Origin: Flavobacteriaceae bacterium
GTDB taxonomy: Bacteria; Bacteroidota; Bacteroidia; Flavobacteriales; Flavobacteriaceae
Assembly: GCA_002400885.1 (NCBI GenBank)
Contig: NVRM01000001.1
Location: 1-63,946, forward strand
Length of the DNA: 63,946 nucleotides
Reading direction: 5' to 3'
This document shows positions 17,524-25,939 of this stretch, one piece after another (positions within the stretch are counted from its first letter, which is position 1; each line of letters begins with the position of its first letter). The position numbers and the translations under genes are program-made. Under the pieces are notes generated by a model. It was not told the origin of the DNA. It ran no database searches and worked only from the letters and a program-made list of their open reading frames with translations.

Positions 17524-18561
17524 ATGAAAGAACATAAAGGAATTTCCCATAATATATTGGATTTGATTGGTAATACACCAATGGTTCAATTAAATAGAAT
17601 AACCAATCATTTACCTGGGGCATTTTATGCCAAATTAGAAGGAGCCAATCCAGGCCACTCTATGAAGGATAGGATTGCGTTACATATCATTGAAACTGCG
17701 GAAGAAAAAGGATTGTTAAATCCAGATTCTACCATTATTGAAACGACCTCAGGGAATACAGGTTTCAGTTTAGCGATGGTGAGTATCATTAAAGGATACA
17801 AATGTATATTGGCGGTGAGTTCTAAATCATCCAAAGATAAAATAGACATGCTTAAGGCTATGGGAGCCAAGGTATATGTATGTCCGGCAAATGTAAGTGC
17901 AGATGATCCAAGGTCTTATTACGAAGTGGCCAAGCGTTTGCATGCAGAAACCGCAAATTCTGTGTATATAAACCAGTATTTTAATGCCTTAAATGCAGAG
18001 GCACATTATAAATCTACAGGGCCTGAGATTTGGGAACAAACCGATGGTGAAATTACACATTTAGTGGCGGCAAGCGGTACAGGAGGAACCATCTCTGGAA
18101 CGGCAAAATTTTTAAAAGAGAAAAATCCGGGTATTAAAATACTTGGGGTTGATGCTTTTGGATCGATACTTAAAAAATTCCACGAAACAGGGGAGTTTGA
18201 TACTAAAGAAATCTATCCATATCGTATAGAAGGTTTAGGTAAAAACTTAATTCCTACGGTAACAGATTTTGATATTATTGATAATTTTGAAAAAGTTACT
18301 GACGAAGCTGCTGCGCATACCGCAAGATCATTAGCAACTACGGAAGCTATTTTTGCAGGGTATACAGCAGGTGCTGTTTTACAAGGAACGCTACAATATG
18401 GAGCGCAAGGTTTTTTTGATAAAAACAGTAAAGTAGTATTGATTTTTCCAGACCATGGATCGCGTTATATGAGTAAAATTTACAGCGATGATTGGATGCA
18501 AGAGCAAGGCTTTTTCGATACTCAAAAACATGCGCATGCAGCAGTTGAGTTTATAAAATAG
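17524..18561 (+). CDS. PLP-dependent cysteine synthase-family enzyme, possible cysteate synthase
   Basis: The 345-residue protein belongs to the fold-type II beta family. NPGHSMKDR carries the PLP lysine K48, TSGNTG is the substrate loop, and [10 protein letters not shown] binds the PLP phosphate. The family joins sulfide, sulfite or another nucleophile to an activated serine. It is slightly longer than standard CysK/CysM (about 310). The gene downstream resembles the cysteate acyltransferase of sulfonolipid synthesis. For that reason I suggest it may make cysteate from phosphoserine and sulfite. Ordinary cysteine synthase is the default reading. The two genes are separated by 172 bases with a terminator, so they are neighbours but perhaps not one transcript. 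Confidence 0.85.
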   Translation: MKEHKGISHNILDLIGNTPMVQLNRITNHLPGAFYAKLEGANPGHSMKDRIALHIIETAEEKGLLNPDSTIIETTSGNTGFSLAMVSIIKGYKCILAVSSKSSKDKIDMLKAMGAKVYVCPANVSADDPRSYYEVAKRLHAETANSVYINQYFNALNAEAHYKSTGPEIWEQTDGEITHLVAASGTGGTISGTAKFLKEKNPGIKILGVDAFGSILKKFHETGEFDTKEIYPYRIEGLGKNLIPTVTDFDIIDNFEKVTDEAAAHTARSLATTEAIFAGYTAGAVLQGTLQYGAQGFFDKNSKVVLIFPDHGSRYMSKIYSDDWMQEQGFFDTQKHAHAAVEFIK

Positions 18562-18581
18562 AGAATTATTAAAATTATATT

Positions 18582-18617
18582 AAAAGAGATTTTTAGCAAG
18601 CTAAAAATCTCTTTTTT
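18582..18617 (+). terminator. Terminator after the cysteine synthase-like gene
   Basis: A 13-bp stem AGAGATTTTTAGC/GCTAAAAATCTCT (18585-18597 with 18600-18612) is followed by a T-run. Confidence 0.85.
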
Positions 18618-18733
18618 ATTAGGATACATTTTTTTTGACCAAAAAAAAGCACGTAATTTGTACTGGGTAAAAAAGACTTAAAAAAGCGTGTTTTTGAGTC
18701 AATTTTGGTCAAAATCATTCAAAAAATATACAA

Positions 18734-19990
18734 ATGAAAGATTTATTCGAAAGAATTATAAAAGATAAAGGGCCTTTAGGTAAATGGGCGAAACAAGCAG
18801 AAGGTTATTATGTGTTTCCAAAGTTAGAAGGACCTATTTCAAACAGAATGTCATTCAACGGTAAAGAATTAATCACTTGGAGTATCAATGATTATTTAGG
18901 ATTGGCAAATCACCCTGATGTTATTAAAGCAGATGGAGAAGCAGCTATGGAACATGGTATGGCATATCCAATGGGTGCTAGAATGATGTCCGGACACACG
19001 AAGTTTCACGAACAGTTAGAACAAGAATGTGCAGAATTTGTTCATAAAGAATCTGCCTATTTAGTGAATTTTGGTTATCAGGGAATGGTATCGGCTATCG
19101 ATGCTTTAGTGACAAAACGTGATGTAATTGTATATGACGTAGATTCACATGCTTGTATTATAGATGGTGTGCGTTTACACCATGGAAAAAGATACACCTT
19201 TAAGCATAACGACATGGAAAGTTTAGAAAAAAACTTAGTTCGTGCTACCAAAATTGCCAATGAAACCGGAGGGGGAATTCTTGTGATTTCAGAAGGTGTT
19301 TTTGGAATGAGAGGTTTACAAGGGAAACTAAAGGAAATAGTTGCCTTAAAAGAAAAGTATGGGTTTAGATTACTAGTAGATGATGCACATGGTTTTGGAA
19401 CTCTTGGAGAAGGAGGAAGAGGAGCAGGTGTTGAACAAGGTGTACAAGACGATATAGACGTGTATTTTGCAACATTTGCAAAATCTATGGCTGGAATTGG
19501 TGCCTTTTTTGCAGCAGACAAAGATATTATTCAATACTTACAATACAATATGCGTTCGCAAATGTTTGCAAAATCATTGCCTATGGCTATGGTGAAAGGA
19601 GCATTAAAACGTTTGGACATGATTAGAACCATGCCAGAATTGAAAGAAAAACTTTGGGAAAACACAAATGCCTTACAAAACGGTTTGAAAGATAACGGTT
19701 TCGATATAGGTGACACTAACTCTTGTGTAACTCCTGTATATTTAAAAGGTGATATTCCAGAAGCGATGGCTATGGTAAACGATTTACGTGAAAATTATCG
19801 TGTATTCTGTTCTATTGTGGTGTATCCTGTTATTCCAAAAGGATTGATCATTCTTAGATTAATTCCTACGGCAATGCATAACTTAGAAGATGTAGAGATT
19901 ACCTTAAAAGCATTCTCTGGAATGAGAGTGAAACTAGAAGATGGAACCTATAAAAAAGTTGCAGCTGAAATGATGGCGAAGTCTGAATAA
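18734..19990 (+). CDS. Serine palmitoyltransferase-like alpha-oxoamine synthase, candidate cysteate acyltransferase
   Basis: The 418-residue PLP enzyme belongs to the alpha-oxoamine synthase family (BioF, KBL, SPT). DSHACIIDGVRL holds the ring-stacking His, VDDAHGFGTLGEGGRG holds the Asp and His, and K250 in TFAKSMAG forms the Schiff base. Such enzymes condense an amino acid with an acyl thioester and release CO2. In Bacteroidetes, SPT-like enzymes make either 3-ketosphinganine from serine or 3-keto-capnine from cysteate. The upstream neighbour suggests cysteate here. Biotin synthesis (BioF) is less likely because no bio gene is near. Confidence 0.85.
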   Translation: MKDLFERIIKDKGPLGKWAKQAEGYYVFPKLEGPISNRMSFNGKELITWSINDYLGLANHPDVIKADGEAAMEHGMAYPMGARMMSGHTKFHEQLEQECAEFVHKESAYLVNFGYQGMVSAIDALVTKRDVIVYDVDSHACIIDGVRLHHGKRYTFKHNDMESLEKNLVRATKIANETGGGILVISEGVFGMRGLQGKLKEIVALKEKYGFRLLVDDAHGFGTLGEGGRGAGVEQGVQDDIDVYFATFAKSMAGIGAFFAADKDIIQYLQYNMRSQMFAKSLPMAMVKGALKRLDMIRTMPELKEKLWENTNALQNGLKDNGFDIGDTNSCVTPVYLKGDIPEAMAMVNDLRENYRVFCSIVVYPVIPKGLIILRLIPTAMHNLEDVEITLKAFSGMRVKLEDGTYKKVAAEMMAKSE

Positions 19991-20010
19991 GGAAATACCC
20001 TGAATATTTA

Positions 20011-20056
20011 CAATAAAAAAATCCCTTTAAAATATATTTTAAAGGGATTTTTATTG
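20011..20056. terminator. Bidirectional terminator between the acyltransferase and the Fnr-type gene
   Basis: A long hairpin around ATCCCTTTAAAA/TTTTAAAGGGAT has an A-run on one side and a T-run on the other. It serves both convergent genes. Confidence 0.85.
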
Positions 20057-20070
20057 TTATAACGAACTGT

Positions 20071-20757
20071 TTAATAACCTTCCGATATGTTTCTTAAAGT
20101 ACTTCTGTCTAGCAATTTAATGTGTTTTCCTTGTAAGGAAATAATTTTTTCCTTTTTAAAATTTGACAGTAATCTAATCGCAGATTCAGTAGCAGTACCA
20201 ATGGTATTTGCTATCTCTTCTCTGGTTAAAATAATGTCAATATTACCATCTTTATCCAATCCGAAAATTTCTTCAAGTTTCAATAACGTTTCAGCAAGCC
20301 TGTCTTTTACAGGTTTTTGAGCCATTTGTGAAATGGAATCGTTCGCGTGATTTAATTGGTTTGAAATGTTTTTCATTAATTGTAAGGAGAAAGCTGTGTT
20401 TTGATTGATAGTCTGCATGATATCTCCTTTCGGTATAAAGCAAACTTTCATCTCTTCCAACGCTGTCACTGTGAGTCCTACTGGCTCTTCACTCAAAATA
20501 GAGCGATGTCCGAGGATATCACCGCCTTTCACAAATTTTATAATTTGCTCTTTACCGTTGGTGTTTAATTTGGTTAATTTACATTTTCCTTGCTTAATAC
20601 AATAGAGTCCATTGATGGCATGACCTTCAGTCATAAGGTTTTCACCTTTTTTAATCGTTAGGGAAGTTTTGTGGTCGGAAATAGTATCCAACTCGTCAAT
20701 TGTAAGCGTATGAAAAGCATTGAAGCTTTTAATAATACATTGGCCGCATTTACTCAT
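20071..20757 (-). CDS. Crp/Fnr family transcriptional regulator, likely oxygen sensor for the cbb3 locus
   Basis: The 228-residue protein has a cyclic-nucleotide-binding fold (EGHAINGLYCIKQGKCKL) and a C-terminal helix-turn-helix (REEIANTIGTATESAIRLL). Cysteines lie at 4, 7, 53, 59 and 106. C106 in EMKVCFIPKGD matches the place of the iron-sulfur ligand C122 of E. coli Fnr, and the CGQC pair near the N-terminus fits the other ligands. The recognition helix reads ExxxR with Ile where Fnr has Ser (E209, S212, R213). A longer frame to 20877 would run through promoter DNA, so the ATG at 20757 is chosen. Divergent from ccoI, it probably controls the cbb3 genes. Confidence 0.88.
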   Translation of the reverse strand: MSKCGQCIIKSFNAFHTLTIDELDTISDHKTSLTIKKGENLMTEGHAINGLYCIKQGKCKLTKLNTNGKEQIIKFVKGGDILGHRSILSEEPVGLTVTALEEMKVCFIPKGDIMQTINQNTAFSLQLMKNISNQLNHANDSISQMAQKPVKDRLAETLLKLEEIFGLDKDGNIDIILTREEIANTIGTATESAIRLLSNFKKEKIISLQGKHIKLLDRSTLRNISEGY

Positions 20758-20790
20758 AATTGTTTGTTTGTTCTGGTGTTTTAGGGATAA

Positions 20791-20798
20791 CAAATATA
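20791..20798 (-). promoter_or_regulatory. -7 element TATATTTG of the Fnr-type regulator
   Basis: Minus-strand TATATTTG matches TAnnTTTG, 34 bases upstream of the ATG at 20757. The Fnr-like box at 20809-20822 covers its -33 region. Confidence 0.6.
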
Positions 20799-20808
20799 TA
20801 AAAAAGAA

Positions 20809-20822
20809 ATGACATTTATCAT
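20809..20822. promoter_or_regulatory. Fnr-like box ATGAC-N4-ATCAT between regulator and ccoI
   Basis: ATGACATTTATCAT has the Fnr architecture (half-sites of 5 bases separated by 4, consensus TTGAT-N4-ATCAA) and extends to AAATGA-N6-TCATTT at 20807-20824. Its centre is about 41 bases before the likely start of ccoI transcription, the usual place for class II activation. Confidence 0.55.
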
Positions 20823-20843
20823 TTGTTAGAACATATATTTTGC

Positions 20844-20851
20844 TAGTTTTG
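20844..20851 (+). promoter_or_regulatory. -7 element TAGTTTTG of ccoI
   Basis: Matches TAnnTTTG, 24 bases before the ATG at 20876. The longer reading frame starting with TTG at 20840 would overlap it and is rejected. Confidence 0.55.
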
Positions 20852-20875
20852 TTAAAAATTTTTAATTTGCTGCGC

Positions 20876-23233
20876 ATGGACGTTTGTTATCATTGTGGAA
20901 ATGATTGTGAGGATAATTCACTCAAAATAGAACAAAAATATTTTTGCTGTAATGGCTGTAAAACCGTTTTTGAAATTTTACATCAAAGCGAGTTGAATTG
21001 CTATTATGATTTTGAGAAAACACCAGGAAGTATTCCGAATGATATCAAAGAAAAATATGGCTATTTAGATCATGAAGAAATTATTGGGAAATTAACAAGT
21101 TTCTCTGACGATACCACCTCCGTAGTACAATTGTACATTCCTACCATCCACTGTAGTTCCTGTATTTGGATTTTAGAAAATTTACATAAACTTAATGATG
21201 GTATTGTAACTTCTACCGTTAATTTTCCTGATAAAACAGTACGTTTTACCTATAAGAATAAAGCAATAACTTTACGGGAAGTAGTGGAGTTAATGAGTTC
21301 CATTGGCTATGAACCATATATTAGCTTGGACGATACCGAGGGGACAAAGAATAAAGTAGATAAAACGCTTATTTATCAAGTTAGTGTTGCCGCTTTTGTT
21401 TTCGGGAATGTAATGTTACTTTCTTTTCCTGAGTATTTTGAAGTAGACGAATACTGGCTAAATCAATATAAATACGTTTTTAGGGGCATTATGCTCGTCA
21501 TGTCTATTCCTGTAGTGTTTTTTTCTGCACGTGATTATTTTGTCAGTGCATATAAAGGAATCACGCATCGGATTTTAAATATTGATATTCCAATTGCTTT
21601 GGGGATTGGAGTGCTTTTTGTTAGGAGTGTAGTGGAAGTAGCTTTTGATATAGGTAGTGGTTTTTTTGACAGTCTTACAGGACTCGTTTTCTTTTTATTA
21701 TTAGGGAAATTCTTTCAAAAGAAAACCTATAATTATTTGTCTTTTGAACGTGATTATAAATCGTATTTTCCCATTGCGGTCACTAAAATAAATGAGGACG
21801 GAGAGGAAAGTATTCCTTTGCAAAACATTAAGAAAAGAGACCGATTACTCATAAGAAACGAAGAGTTAATCCCCGTAGATTGTATTTTGATTTCCGGTAA
21901 TGCATCCATTGATTATAGCTTTGTTACGGGTGAGGCGGTTCCTGTGGTAAAGGAGTCTGGCGCGAAACTTTTTGCAGGCGGAAAACAAACGTCTGGCGCT
22001 ATAGAAATTGAGGTGGTTGAAACCATTGCCCAGAGTTACTTAACCCAATTATGGAGCAATGATGTTTTTGCAAAAAAAACAACAAAATCCATCAAAAATT
22101 TAACGGATACTATCAGTAAATATTTTACTATAGCCATTCTTAGTATTGCAACTATAGCGGGGATATATTGGTCCTTTATAGATGTAAGAATTGCAGTAAA
22201 TGTGGTGACAGCAGTACTTATTATTGCCTGCCCTTGTGCTTTAGCATTATCTGCGCCATTTGCATTGGGGAATATTCTACGAATTTTTGGTCTCCGTAAA
22301 TTTTATGTAAAAAATGCGGATACGGTGGAACATTTGGCGAAAATAGATGCTATTGTATTTGATAAAACAGGAACTTTAACGAGTACGAATAATAGTAAAA
22401 TCACTTATATAGGTACCGAATTGACAGCGGACGAACAGGTAATATTGAAATGCTTATTAAGGGCTTCTAACCATCCTTTGAGTAGGGCTTTATATCAATA
22501 TTTACCCGTTGATTATAAGAAATTAGAGGTCCATAACTTTGAAGAAGTGTTAGGGAAAGGTGTTGCTGCAACCGTAGGGGAGGTGTCTGTGAAATTTGGT
22601 GCTGCCACTTTTGTCGGCGCAGATAAAGCGCGCACTAATAATACCGTTATATATATCCAACTTAACGGAGTGGTAAAAGGCTACTATGAATTGAGAAACG
22701 AATACCGTGAAAATGTGCCGCTTGTTTTTAAAGCGTTGGCAAAAGAGTATACATTAGTGGTGCTTTCAGGTGATAACGATGGAGAACAAGTTTATTTGGA
22801 AAAAATCCTTCCCAAAGGTACTCAATTAATCTTCAATCAAAAACCGGAAGATAAGCTCAATTTTATAAAAAGAATGCAATCGGACAAACGTGTCTTGATG
22901 ATTGGTGATGGATTGAATGATGCAGGAGCTTTAATGCAAAGCAATGTTGGAATTTCAATTTCGGAAGATATCAATGTGTTTTCTCCCGCTTGTGACATTA
23001 TTATGGACGCAAAATTATTTCAAAAACTCCCAGATTATTTACGATACGCTAAGAAGACCGTCCTAATAATAAAAATGAGCTTTGGGCTTTCCTTCTCGTA
23101 TAACCTTGTAGGGATGTATTTTGCGCTAACGGGACAATTGACACCCGTTATTGCAGCTATATTAATGCCCTTAAGTTCCATAACAATAGTGATTTTTGTC
23201 ACACTTTGTACAAATTTGTTAACAAAAAAATAG
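20876..23233 (+). CDS. ccoI: CcoI-type copper-transporting P-type ATPase
   Basis: The 785-residue membrane ATPase moves copper for assembly of cbb3 oxidase. An N-terminal cysteine cluster (CYHCGNDC and CCNGC) is followed by a heavy-metal-associated domain with CSSC (PTIHCSSCIWILENL). Membrane helices follow, then the CPC motif at 452-454, the phosphorylated Asp496 in DKTGT, and GDGLND. The Cys-rich N-terminal zinc-ribbon-like part is typical of FixI/CcoI of Bacteroidetes. The position between an Fnr-type regulator and ccoS-ccoNO supports CcoI over a general copper exporter. Confidence 0.93.
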   Translation: MDVCYHCGNDCEDNSLKIEQKYFCCNGCKTVFEILHQSELNCYYDFEKTPGSIPNDIKEKYGYLDHEEIIGKLTSFSDDTTSVVQLYIPTIHCSSCIWILENLHKLNDGIVTSTVNFPDKTVRFTYKNKAITLREVVELMSSIGYEPYISLDDTEGTKNKVDKTLIYQVSVAAFVFGNVMLLSFPEYFEVDEYWLNQYKYVFRGIMLVMSIPVVFFSARDYFVSAYKGITHRILNIDIPIALGIGVLFVRSVVEVAFDIGSGFFDSLTGLVFFLLLGKFFQKKTYNYLSFERDYKSYFPIAVTKINEDGEESIPLQNIKKRDRLLIRNEELIPVDCILISGNASIDYSFVTGEAVPVVKESGAKLFAGGKQTSGAIEIEVVETIAQSYLTQLWSNDVFAKKTTKSIKNLTDTISKYFTIAILSIATIAGIYWSFIDVRIAVNVVTAVLIIACPCALALSAPFALGNILRIFGLRKFYVKNADTVEHLAKIDAIVFDKTGTLTSTNNSKITYIGTELTADEQVILKCLLRASNHPLSRALYQYLPVDYKKLEVHNFEEVLGKGVAATVGEVSVKFGAATFVGADKARTNNTVIYIQLNGVVKGYYELRNEYRENVPLVFKALAKEYTLVVLSGDNDGEQVYLEKILPKGTQLIFNQKPEDKLNFIKRMQSDKRVLMIGDGLNDAGALMQSNVGISISEDINVFSPACDIIMDAKLFQKLPDYLRYAKKTVLIIKMSFGLSFSYNLVGMYFALTGQLTPVIAAILMPLSSITIVIFVTLCTNLLTKK

Positions 23234-23241
23234 TACATTTG
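23234..23241 (+). promoter_or_regulatory. -7 element TACATTTG after ccoI
   Basis: Matches TAnnTTTG and starts at the base after the ccoI stop. It could drive ccoS onward, but the Fnr-like palindrome would then lie downstream of the start site. Confidence 0.4.
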
Positions 23242-23277
23242 TGATATATTAAGATTAAAAGACAATCTTGTCTTATT

Positions 23278-23297
23278 AACATGATAATTATCATGTT
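23278..23297. promoter_or_regulatory. Perfect 20-bp palindrome, Fnr-like box ATGAT-N4-ATCAT upstream of ccoS
   Basis: The core ATGATAATTATCAT (23281-23294) has the same half-site form as the box before ccoI and extends to a perfect 20-bp palindrome. It lies 42 bases before ccoS, a placement that fits an operator. Confidence 0.6.
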
Positions 23298-23338
23298 TCC
23301 CCCGATTTTAATGTGAAAACAAGAAAAAAAGAAATAAG

Positions 23339-23521
23339 ATGGAAGTAATTTACATCACCATTGGAGTCAGTATCTTAGTTGCAGTACTTTTTTTTGCCGC
23401 TTTTTTAAAGTCGCTTAAAAGTGGACAGTACGAGGATACTTATACGCCTTCCGTAAGAATGTTGTTTGATGATGAGCTTGTAAAACCAACGAAAAACACA
23501 AAAACAAATAATAAACAATAA
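23339..23521 (+). CDS. ccoS: cbb3 oxidase assembly protein CcoS
   Basis: The 60-residue protein has one N-terminal membrane helix (VIYITIGVSILVAVLFFAAFL). It then has the CcoS signature FLKSLKSGQYEDTYTPSVRMLFDDE, in which the sequence GQYED resembles the conserved GQFDD of the family. CcoS is needed for insertion of haem and copper into CcoN in Rhodobacter. It sits directly before ccoNO as usual. Confidence 0.92.
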   Translation: MEVIYITIGVSILVAVLFFAAFLKSLKSGQYEDTYTPSVRMLFDDELVKPTKNTKTNNKQ

Positions 23522-23556
23522 TCAATCAATTAATAACAAACTAACATTATTTTAGT

Positions 23557-25740
23557 ATGGAAAAAGAACAATTTTATTACGATAACAAAATTGTAAAAAT
23601 GTTCCTTTGGGCAACAATTCTATGGGGAGTTGTTGGAATGCTGGTAGGGCTACTAGTAGCATTTCTTTTTGTAGCACCCGGACTTTTAGAATTTGCAGGT
23701 TCAGACAACGCCATTCCATGGTTGAGTTTTGGTCGTTTAAGACCTTTGCACACCAATGCCGTAATTTTTGCCTTTGTGGGGAATGGGGCGTTTATGGGAA
23801 TCTATTATTCAACACAGCGCTTGTTAAAAGCACGTATGTTTAACGATTTATTAAGTAGAATCCACTTTTGGGGATGGCAACTTATAATTGTTGCTGCAGC
23901 CATTACCTTGCCATTAGGTTTCAATTCTTCTAAAGAATACGCAGAATTAGAATGGCCTATTGATATTTGGGTTGTCCTTATCTGGGTAGTTTTTGGAATC
24001 AACTTAATAGGAACGATTTTAAAACGTCGCCAACGTCATATATATGTAGCTATTTGGTTTTATATCGCGACCTTTATTACAATTGCCATTTTATATATCT
24101 TTAACAATTTAGCTTTACCTGTTTCTGGATTTAAAAGTTATTCTGTTTACGCAGGTGTTCAAGATGCTTTGATTCAATGGTGGTATGGACATAATGCCGT
24201 GGCATTTTTCTTAACCACGCCTATTTTAGGGTTGATGTACTATTTTGTACCTAAAATTGCGAACCGTCCTGTGTACTCATACAGATTATCGATCATCCAC
24301 TTCTGGACATTGATTTTCTTATATATATGGGCTGGACCTCACCATTTATTATATACTGCATTACCAGAATGGGCACAGAATTTAGGAACGGTGTTTTCTA
24401 TCATGCTAATTTTCCCATCATGGGGTGGAATGATTAATGGATTGTTAACCTTAAGAGGGGTTTGGGATAAAGTACGTGAGACTCCCGAATTAAAATTCTT
24501 TGTGGTGGCAATTACAGGGTATGGTATGACGACTTTTGAAGGGCCATTATTGTCGTTTAAAAACTTGAACGCAATTGGTCACTATACCGACTGGATTATA
24601 GGACACGTTCATATTGGAACTTTATCTTGGAATGGATTTATGATTGCTGGTATTGTATACTGGTTAGCCACTAAATTATTTAAAACAGAATTGTACTCTA
24701 AGAAATTAGCAAATACACATTTCTTAATTGGAACCATCGGAATTTTATTCTATGCGATTCCTTTATACATTGCAGGGTTTACCCAGGCATTTATGTGGAA
24801 CGAATTTAATCCAAATGGAACTTTAGTATACGGGAATTTCTTGGATACTTTAACGGCTATTATTCCGATGTATTGGATGCGTGCTATAGGAGGATCTTTG
24901 TATTTAACAGGGTTTATCATCATGGCATTCAATATTTTAATGACTGCAAAAAAAGGATCTAAGGTAGAAGATGAATTGGCAGAGGCTGCTCCATTAAAGA
25001 GAATATCTTCTGGTAGAGCTACAGGAGAACCTTTCCACTCTTGGTTGGAAAGAAGGACTGTGTTATTTACAATTCTAACAACGGTTGCCGTATTGGTTGG
25101 AACCTTGGTAGAAATTGTTCCGATGATCTTGGTAGATTCGAATGTGAAAACCATCGAAAGTGTGAAACCTTATTCGCCTTTAGAATTAGAAGGACGTGAT
25201 TTATATATTAGAGAAGGATGTAATAACTGTCACTCTCAAATGATTCGTCCATTCCGTTCAGAAGTGGCACGTTATAGTGATAACGATCCAGAATTGTATT
25301 CGAAAGCAGGTGAGTTTATTTATGACCGTCCATTCTTATGGGGATCGCGTCGTACAGGACCAGATGTACATAGAATAGGTGGAAAATACAATGATAACTG
25401 GCACTTTAACCACATGTTAGATCCACGTTCAACTTCTCCAGGTTCTATTATGCCTCGTTATACTTGGTTAATTAAGAATACGTTAAATGCCTCAAGTATT
25501 GAGTCTAAACTTAAAGGATTGGCTTCTTTAGGACATCCATATTCGGAAGAAGAAATTGCCAATGCACGTCAGTCTATTGCGACACAAGCCGCAGGTATTG
25601 TAGAAAATTTACGTCAAGATCCTGAATTTGTAAAAAATTATGGAGATCAAAATATGCAAGAAAGAGAAATCATTGCAATGATCGCTTATTTACAACGTCT
25701 AGGGACAGATATTAAAGCAGGTAGAACTGCACAAAACTAA
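23557..25740 (+). CDS. ccoNO: cbb3-type cytochrome c oxidase, fused subunits I and II (CcoNO)
   Basis: The 727-residue protein reduces O2 to water at high affinity. Residues 1 to about 470 form the haem-copper subunit CcoN with about 12 membrane helices. Histidine ligands are seen in LRPLHTNAV, WWYGHNAVAFF, AGPHHLLY and GHVHIGTLSWN. After a linker and one membrane helix near 500-525, the CcoO part carries a c-type haem site at C555-x2-C558-H559 (CNNCHSQMIRPFRSE). Most bacteria encode CcoN and CcoO separately. The fusion is common in Bacteroidetes. The reading frame is continuous, so this is not a frameshift artefact. Confidence 0.95.
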   Translation: MEKEQFYYDNKIVKMFLWATILWGVVGMLVGLLVAFLFVAPGLLEFAGSDNAIPWLSFGRLRPLHTNAVIFAFVGNGAFMGIYYSTQRLLKARMFNDLLSRIHFWGWQLIIVAAAITLPLGFNSSKEYAELEWPIDIWVVLIWVVFGINLIGTILKRRQRHIYVAIWFYIATFITIAILYIFNNLALPVSGFKSYSVYAGVQDALIQWWYGHNAVAFFLTTPILGLMYYFVPKIANRPVYSYRLSIIHFWTLIFLYIWAGPHHLLYTALPEWAQNLGTVFSIMLIFPSWGGMINGLLTLRGVWDKVRETPELKFFVVAITGYGMTTFEGPLLSFKNLNAIGHYTDWIIGHVHIGTLSWNGFMIAGIVYWLATKLFKTELYSKKLANTHFLIGTIGILFYAIPLYIAGFTQAFMWNEFNPNGTLVYGNFLDTLTAIIPMYWMRAIGGSLYLTGFIIMAFNILMTAKKGSKVEDELAEAAPLKRISSGRATGEPFHSWLERRTVLFTILTTVAVLVGTLVEIVPMILVDSNVKTIESVKPYSPLELEGRDLYIREGCNNCHSQMIRPFRSEVARYSDNDPELYSKAGEFIYDRPFLWGSRRTGPDVHRIGGKYNDNWHFNHMLDPRSTSPGSIMPRYTWLIKNTLNASSIESKLKGLASLGHPYSEEEIANARQSIATQAAGIVENLRQDPEFVKNYGDQNMQEREIIAMIAYLQRLGTDIKAGRTAQN

Positions 25741-25744
25741 GGGT

Positions 25745-25939
25745 ATGTTAAAGTATATTAAACATAATTTAGACACGATAGACGGGGTTGCGATCTATCC
25801 TATTATTTCCTTATTGTTGTTTTTGGGGGTGTTCCTTGGAATGTTGTTTTTTGTTTTTAAAATGAAAAAATCAAACATTGATGAAGTAAGTCAGTTTCCA
25901 TTAGATAATAACAGTATAAACTTGAACGAAGATGAGTAA
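25745..25939 (+). CDS. ccoQ: Small cbb3 oxidase subunit CcoQ (FixQ-like)
   Basis: The 64-residue protein has one hydrophobic helix (YPIISLLLFLGVFLGMLFFVFKM) followed by a basic and then acidic tail. Such single-helix CcoQ subunits stabilise the cbb3 complex. It starts 4 bases after ccoNO and overlaps ccoP by 8 bases. The call rests mainly on size, membrane helix and position. Confidence 0.85.
   Translation: MLKYIKHNLDTIDGVAIYPIISLLLFLGVFLGMLFFVFKMKKSNIDEVSQFPLDNNSINLNEDE

Noticed and set aside
19078-19521. 147-codon open frame on the minus strand inside the SPT-like gene
   Set aside because: It lies entirely in a clear gene on the other strand and its composition (Ser/Pro-rich) is typical of an antisense shadow.
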